A stretch of DNA of 64,000 nucleotides from positions 21,343,427-21,407,426 of the forward strand of contig NC_051443.1 of NCBI RefSeq assembly GCF_001649575.2, read 5' to 3'. The notes under the pieces are model-generated. The model did not search any database. It was given only the letters and a program-made list of their open reading frames with translations, and was not told the DNA's origin. The position numbers and the translations under genes are program-made. Source of the stretch: Kryptolebias marmoratus (lineage: Eukaryota > Chordata > Actinopteri > Cyprinodontiformes > Rivulidae). Shown piece after piece: positions 58,856 through 64,000 of the stretch. The first letter of the stretch is position 1. Every line of letters begins with the position of its first letter.

Positions 58856-58950
58856 TCAGAAAGTTTTGAGTTTGAGTTGGATGGTGAAAAATGACTCTTT
58901 AAGTGGCCGTGCTCATTAGCTTGGATCCACAAATTTATTAGAAATTCTCC
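58856..58950. promoter_or_regulatory. Short candidate CNE
   Basis: CTTTAAGTGGCCGTGC (NKX-type AAGTG core) and CTCATTAGCTTGGATCC in about 90 bp of balanced sequence. Confidence 0.3.
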
Positions 58951-59129
58951 CTGATTTTTTTAACTTGATAATGGTGCACACAACCCTACTTGTGAACAGA
59001 AAAAGAATATTGTTATTATTATTATTGTTATTTTGTCAAACCCTCACATTTACCTTTAGTTTTACTCTGTTTTTGTTGGTTAATACCCCACCCCACTTAG
59101 ACACATAAACATAGACTTGCACTCATACA

Positions 59130-59475
59130 GGCTAAAAATGCTTGGTGCAGGCCTGATGGGGCGACATTTGTGGTAATTCATTCAGAATCCATTTGAATGC
59201 ATTGTGCAAGCCTAAGTGCCAATCTTCCTTTTTGGTGAGTTTCCATGATTTTATGTCCCATGAAAAACCATGCAGTCTGCCCCACAATAGCCTATTTAAG
59301 TTACATTAGCGCTGAATATTCCCCAGTAAAGAAAATTAAGCCATGATACTGTGAGATCATCTCTGTTAGTTATCTTCTCCCCGCAGAGATGTGTCGCTTT
59401 GACGCCCTGCAGAGAGCTGAATGAGTCTCTTGGATGAGACGTCTTATAGTCTGAGGCTTACCTCACATCGCTCTG
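59130..59475. promoter_or_regulatory. Strong candidate CNE (or two)
   Basis: Over 300 bp of high-complexity sequence: GGGGCGACATTTGTGG, GGTAATTCATTCAG, GAATGCATTGTGC, TTACATTAGCGCTGAAT, AAATTAAGCCATG, and TTGACGCCCTGCAG towards the right. No simple repeats and no open frame of note. Confidence 0.45.
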
Positions 59476-60350
59476 TTTCTCTGTCTCTCTCTTTCTGTAT
59501 TTTATTTTTGTTTTACACAAATCTGATCAAAACAAATTATACTTGTAGTGTTGTAAAACGTTATTGAACTTAATCAGAGGACACGTGATATGTAGGTTTG
59601 TCTATGGTTTGCGTTGTAATTTATAAGTAGTTTGTCATACAAACGCTCATAAAGCAGACAATCCGGTCATTATAGAACAATTTGACTGAGAACAGAGGAA
59701 GTTTATTACCTTGCCCATATCATTTTGAATGTATTCCAATTTGATGTTGGATTACTTACTTGTTTCATTATTTTTTTTTCAAACCCTAGTAGCACATTTC
59801 TAAATTGTGATTTCTATAATAAATTACATTCATCAGAAGACAAACACGCTGTGCCATTAGTTACACTCACTTCCTGCTGCTTTAAAAGCAGCCTTCTTCA
59901 CAAACTTTTTTTCAAAACATCAATCTGGGCTATATTTAAATGATAAAAGGTTTAATGAAATGGACTTGAGGTTTTACATGTTAAGCTCATTAACCTTAAA
60001 TTGTAATGTGTATATTACTCTGCAGCAAATATTTTTTTAGGTTTATAATAGATTTCATGGGTTAGATTGGTAACCAATCTTCTCCTCTGAGAACGAGAGA
60101 GAGTGCTTTCCAAACAGTCCATAATGATTCAGTGATAGTGCAATTTTGACCACAAAAACAGCAACTAAATGTTCATTGGAGTTGATTTTCCATGTAAACA
60201 TGCTTTTCAGTCTGTTAATCTGAAGTGTTTGAGAGTTGAGATTTCCATCTTTTTAATACTAATTCCTGCATATTACTGATGAATTCACTATCCAGTTACC
60301 ACGAATCAGTCCAAGACTCAGAAATGTTTCACAACATGCTTGGATTTGCA
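59476..60350. other. AT-rich intergenic sequence
   Basis: Pyrimidine-rich CTCTGTCTCTCTC tract at 59470-59495, then filler. The + frame 59725-59943 has no domain. Confidence 0.45.
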
Positions 60351-60352
60351 TG

Positions 60353-60377
60353 TACACACACACACACACACACACAC
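60353..60377. repeat. (CA)n microsatellite
   Basis: About 12 CA copies immediately left of a CNE candidate. Confidence 0.95.
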
Positions 60378-60600
60378 TGCACCCTGCTCCATCTGACCTT
60401 GCAGGCTCTCTGCTTGCTTTAAAAGCAGGCTGTAGCGCCCAGCAGTCTGTCTGCTCTGCCAAGCTAATTGGCTTCAGCTCAGTGTTCACTGTTAACGTCT
60501 CATTACTCATTCCACTTAAAATAACTTCCACAAGTTTGCTTGTGTGCAGGGATCATTAAAAGTCAAGCAAGCCCTTAATTATAGACCCGGATCGTTTGGT
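60378..60600. promoter_or_regulatory. Strong candidate CNE
   Basis: CATCTGACCTTGCAGG, TGTAGCGCCCAGCAG, CCAAGCTAATTGGC (contains CCAA/TTGG dyad around CTAAT), CTGTTAACGTCTCATTACTC, GCAAGCCCTTAATTATAG and ACCCGGATCG in repeat-free sequence. Confidence 0.45.
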
Positions 60601-61715
60601 AAATAAAATCATATCTGCAGCTTTGTTTGTGCACTATTCCTTTTTTAAATATTTTAACAAAAGTAACCTTATTGTGAAATACAACCACAATCATATAATT
60701 GAAAATGCTTTAAAAGTCCATATAGTAAAAAGTTTTATTATTATGGTATCAAGAAAACAAAACACAGTAAAATACAGTAAAATTAAACTGAAAGACACAT
60801 TTAGGATCAAAGCAACAGCAGAGGAGTTAAAGCCATTGCAGAGTGCAAAATATAACTCACAAAACAAAGTGAAACTGTTTGCTTCTGATTGTTGAACTTT
60901 TTAATGTGAAATAAAAAAGAATGCATTGTCTGCTAATATGGTTTTAGAGAATTTTTGAGTGCATCGTCTTATAATTTATTACATTTATCTATATATTTGA
61001 GTGGAGATGCTCAGCAGATGAGTTTCTATCTCAGAGGAAAACGTGCAAATTAAGAGTGAAACCCATACTTTGTTAATTAATTAAATAAAACGAGGACTTT
61101 CTTCACCGTCCAAAAATAAGTAATTTAGTGGAGACTGAAGTCATAAACTGAATGAAGGTCTGTGATATTGGAGGAAAAAAGATTTAGAGCATTTAACATT
61201 ATCTGCAGTCCAGATGAAATCTGAAATTATCCAAAAATGTTGGACTTTTGAAGTATATTGTTAAATCAACTAACATTCAAATTCATAAAATGTTCTATAA
61301 CAGTTAACTTCTAATGTGGAATTCCTTTCTTGTGATTGGACAGATTTTCTTCCTTTTTTTGTAATTAATAATTTGATTTTGCTTGGTGTTGAAGAAGGAA
61401 CACATCATGACAGATTATGAAGAAAAAAGATTTTTTTTTAAAGGAATCTGTTTTCAGTCTGTTTTATCGCCTGAAAATTAACAGCCACTAAACTCAACTA
61501 AAACAAAAATAGAGTTATTAAAATTTAGGTAAAAAATATGAATAAGGAAAAAGATGGGCTCTGTGGCACTGTGCACATACATTCTCTTAAACACTACTCA
61601 AGTCAATGATTTAAGATTTGAAAGATAAATCTTTTGGTCTCACCTGGATTTTTTTTTTCTAAATTCGAAATAATTTACTGGATAATGTTCCAGATCCTTA
61701 ATGAAATAATGGAAT
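60601..61715. other. AT-rich intergenic sequence
   Basis: The + frame 60596-60895 is Lys/Asn/Ile-rich AT translation. A small patch at 61005-61105 (GTGCAAATTAAGAG, POU-like) may be regulatory. Confidence 0.45.
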
Positions 61716-61800
61716 CTTTTGTGGGTTGGTGTGCTCCGCTAATTGGTATGAGCGCCTGAGGCAAACTCAGGAGAGCAGCTCACAGGGCTGCGCCTCTGAA
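61716..61800. promoter_or_regulatory. Short candidate CNE
   Basis: TCCGCTAATTGGTATGAGCG and GGGCTGCGCCTCTG in a balanced 80-bp block amid A-rich sequence. Confidence 0.35.
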
Positions 61801-61969
61801 AAAAACTAACTAAATAAATAAATACATTAAAAAAAAAACTACGGAAAACAAAAGCTTAATTAGACTGTGCAAACCTTTGCTATGGAATAAATATAGTGTG
61901 AGAAATCAAGAAATGAACCAAAAATAAATAAATCAGTAAAAAATGCAGGGAAAAAAACAAAAACAATAT

Positions 61970-62160
61970 AGAAGCTCTGATTTTACACGACGGCCCATTG
62001 CTGCCATACACTGCCTAATAATGTAGCTTAATAGGCTGTGACATGGCCAGACTAATACTGTAAATAGACAAATAATGTTTCTGCATTCTTTTATTGTGAT
62101 AATGTAGTGATGCTTCCATGAAGCAGGAGGAAGTAATGACCCGCACCTGTGCTGGCACAA
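61970..62160. promoter_or_regulatory. Candidate CNE
   Basis: TACACGACGGCCCATTGC, TAATGTAGCTTAATAGG, TAATACTGTAAATAGACAAA and AATGACCCGCACCTG (E-box). Balanced and unique until the G-run at 62167. Confidence 0.4.
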
Positions 62161-62166
62161 GCAGGA

Positions 62167-62179
62167 GGGGGGGGGGGGG
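62167..62179. repeat. Poly(G) run of 13
   Basis: An uninterrupted G13 tract, prone to sequencing and replication slippage. Confidence 0.95.
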
Positions 62180-62630
62180 CGCACACCCTTACAACCCCAC
62201 CTCTACACCTAAATCCACAGCAAGGCTTTTTTATCATCAAGCAGGATCTTTAAAAATAATAATAATTAATGATAACGCACAGAAATCTCAGAAGATGAGC
62301 AGAAGAAAAGACGCGCAGCATTAAGCAAGGATTAAAACTGGGTGATTGCGCGCCATATTGTGGCCTACATCTGCTTTTAAATCCACAGCAAAAGCTCTAC
62401 CAAACCTCGCGAAATCTGTTTGACCATTAAAATTAGATTTATTAGATAAGAAATCAACAAAAGTCTGGATGGACTGAGTCATGGAAGCTTTCTTTTTCTT
62501 TTTCTTTTTCTCTTTTAATCGGTCATTGAAAAGTTAAAAACTTAAATGGAGTGGAATGATTTTATATTAGGAAAAAACAAACAAAAACAAGGCTGTGTTG
62601 TAATTTAAGCTTTTGACAAAAGGAGGGTGA
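62180..62630. other. Mixed sequence with (TTTTTC)n
   Basis: TAAATCCACAGCAA occurs twice (62211-62224 and 62377-62390), a direct repeat 166 bp apart. A CpG-containing patch (GATTGCGCGCCATATTG) lies at 62344-62360. A CTTTTT repeat of about four copies occupies 62488-62512. Confidence 0.5.
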
Positions 62631-62634
62631 TGCA

Positions 62635-62960
62635 TTTTAATATGGTAATCACGCGCCCGGGGCATGCGTCATTTATTGACAGATTTCATGTTAAATGTCT
62701 CAGGCTCACTTAGTCTTGTAGCTCTTAATTTATTATGTTTTGGGCCCCTCTCGTGCACTCTCTCCCTTCTTCCCCCTCCACCCCCCTTGTTTGACCCTCT
62801 GAGGTCACACAAGCAATTCTTTTTTTTCAAACGCATGATTAATTTCTCAGTAGGGCGAGCGGCTAATGCATTATGAAGAAAGTGAAATGTATTCCAACGG
62901 GGCTAATAGCGACATTGTATTCCAATAAGCCCCATTATTCCCCCCCTGCTTCTCATGGTT
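62635..62960. promoter_or_regulatory. Strong candidate CNE near the promoter-like end
   Basis: ACGCGCCCGGGGCATGCGTC, a pyrimidine-rich segment, then TGACCC-TCTG-AGGTCA (62792-62807), an everted nuclear-receptor repeat with 4-bp spacing. GTATTCCAA occurs twice (62889-62897, 62917-62925), interleaved with GGGGCTAAT (62899-62907) and its near reverse complement ATAAGCCCC (62925-62933). The mixed direct and inverted layout in unique sequence suggests a composite regulatory site. Confidence 0.45.
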
Positions 62961-63180
62961 TAGTCATGCTCTGCTTTGGATAACATGTCAAACACATCCT
63001 TTTCAGGCACGGAGAAAGTTGTTTCACTCCAAAAATCTAAACAAAAATCAACCATATATTTTTTTCTTTTATTATCAATAATGAAACCCAATTAAATCCA
63101 TGCATCTTATAGTTTAATCTGTATAACTTATAACATAATCTAAACTTCTGCAAGTAAGAAAGAATAAGCGCGAGCCTGCT
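62961..63180. other. AT-rich sequence upstream of promoter-like block
   Basis: Filler with a T-run at 63058-63070. No gene. Confidence 0.45.
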
Positions 63181-63440
63181 TATTTTCTCCATAATATTGA
63201 TATTTATCGTCATCGTTCTGAGTCGTGACGTCACCACCCCCTCTCCGACCCTCCTCTCTCTGTCCCGTGGAGTGTTCGTCCGCGAGACAAAAGCGCGCGC
63301 GGCGACAGCCTAAATTGGTTTGAAAAGAAGCAGATGGGGCTCGTGTTCTCCGCCGCGCGCACACCGATTGAGACTATAAAAAAGCGACCCTGTCGTGTTT
63401 ATCGAGATGCTTTTGTGAAAGAGGGCTGGAGCGGGAATAA
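63181..63440 (+). promoter_or_regulatory. Probable RNA polymerase II promoter, + strand
   Basis: In order on the + strand: perfect CRE TGACGTCA (63226-63233); a CpG-rich segment with AAGCGCGCGCGGCGAC (63290-63305) suiting NRF1-type sites; inverted CCAAT box ATTGG (63314-63318); another CpG cluster (GCCGCGCGC, 63352-63360); and TATAAAAAA (63375-63383). This spacing predicts a start near 63405. Just beyond that, ATGCTTTTGTGA is a four-codon upstream ORF (counting the stop) at about 63407. It is the highest local CpG density in the window. The minus-strand frame 63140-63364 is Arg-rich CpG-island translation. The gene driven would lie to the right and is not recognisable from the remaining bases. 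Confidence 0.5.
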
Positions 63441-64000
63441 ATTGTAGCCAGTCACTCAATATCCTCAGATTTTTTTTATCAATCTGACAGTCAAATTTAA
63501 ACACTTTTCTTTTTCTAAGACATAAATATAAAATAAGATGGATCAGTTTTGTCTTTTAGTTAGTTTTGAGCATTTCTGAACCATTTAAGAGTGATTAAAC
63601 TCCATTTAAGGACCTGACAAAGATGATGCATCACTGTTGCTCTCTTCAGCAAACATGTCATACAAGTATAGAGAAAATATCATTTCAATTTTTCATCTTT
63701 ACGTCTCTCGACAAACCACTTTTAAAACTTCTACAGGACCGAAAAGTCCTCTTTTAAGTCTAAATCACAACACAAACATGTTTGTTCATTTTGCATACTG
63801 AAAGCAGCACATCAGAACAGTCTTTACTGTCATTATACAAGAAGTTCCACAAAATTACATGCAGTCTCAATCAGTGCAAACAGAGCAATCCAACTGTCTT
63901 ACAAGACATTTATTCTACTAAAAACATTTAAAAAAAGAATACCTGAACTAGACCAATATAGTAGGTGTATATGTGTGTACAATAATGTGTGTGTATGTTT
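63441..64000. other. Sequence downstream of the putative start
   Basis: AT-rich, with AATAAATTG near 63436 and GT tracts at the right edge. No open frame, splice donor or family could be fixed. If 63405 is a start, this would be 5' untranslated exon and first intron. Confidence 0.35.

Noticed and set aside
1..64000. CRISPR arrays, operons, prophage or other prokaryotic systems
   Set aside because: No spaced direct-repeat arrays, no ribosome-binding-site-led gene trains, and vertebrate-type repeats throughout.

Overview
This window reads as vertebrate nuclear DNA, most likely from a percomorph teleost fish. The supports are its AT-rich composition, abundant (CA/GT)n, (TA)n and (TTA)n microsatellites, a recognisable teleost tRNA-derived SINE-like repeat near 54.9 kb, hAT-like transposon ends near 0.34 and 12.6 kb, and a fish-type interspersed repeat present in three places (25.6, 44.4 and 46.0 kb). 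No open reading frame is long enough or similar enough to a known family to be called a gene with confidence. The prokaryote-style ORFs are short and mostly translate microsatellites, homopolymers or low-complexity DNA. Species and locus cannot be named from the sequence alone.

The dominant content is a gene-poor expanse. It is punctuated by short blocks, mostly 100-300 bp, of balanced, non-repetitive, motif-rich sequence set in AT-rich filler. These look like conserved noncoding elements (CNEs), the putative long-range enhancers found around developmental transcription-factor genes. I judged them by texture (TAATTA, POU octamer, GGATTA, CCAAT, CACCTG and TGACAG motifs, and little low complexity), not by alignment, so each is a candidate only. 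The strongest lie at about 10.24-10.43, 23.74-24.26, 25.2-25.4, 29.29-29.56, 30.1-30.4, 35.15-35.3, 38.9-39.1, 41.3-41.5, 48.3-48.55, 57.8-58.0, 59.1-59.5, 60.4-60.6 and 62.6-62.96 kb.

Two places look like transcription start regions. At 63.2-63.44 kb, reading rightwards, there is a perfect CRE, a CpG-rich stretch, an inverted CCAAT box and a TATA box in canonical order, so a gene on the + strand may begin there and continue past the window edge. At 35.74-36.16 kb a locally GC-rich stretch holds a Z-DNA-forming tract, an inverted CCAAT box and a canonical G-quadruplex motif; it may be an orphan promoter, a noncoding-RNA start or an enhancer. Two minus-strand segments, 38.43-38.68 and 2.13-2.38 kb, have exon-like traits and deserve an RNA check.

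Layout: 0-3.3 kb transposon end and AT-rich filler with an exon-like ORF; 3.3-16.8 kb scattered CNE candidates and CA repeats; 16.8-20 kb mostly AT-rich filler; 20-31.9 kb dense CNE candidates with one SINE relic and one interspersed repeat; 32-38 kb sparse sequence apart from the 35.2-36.2 kb block; 38-42.5 kb further candidates; 44.3-46.6 kb two oppositely oriented copies of one tandem-unit repeat; 47.5-48.6 kb a strong CNE group; 49-56 kb mostly filler with a SINE; 56-63.4 kb CNE candidates rising towards the promoter-like right end. If that promoter is real, the parsimonious reading is a developmental gene to the right with its regulatory landscape spread leftwards. That reading is inference.
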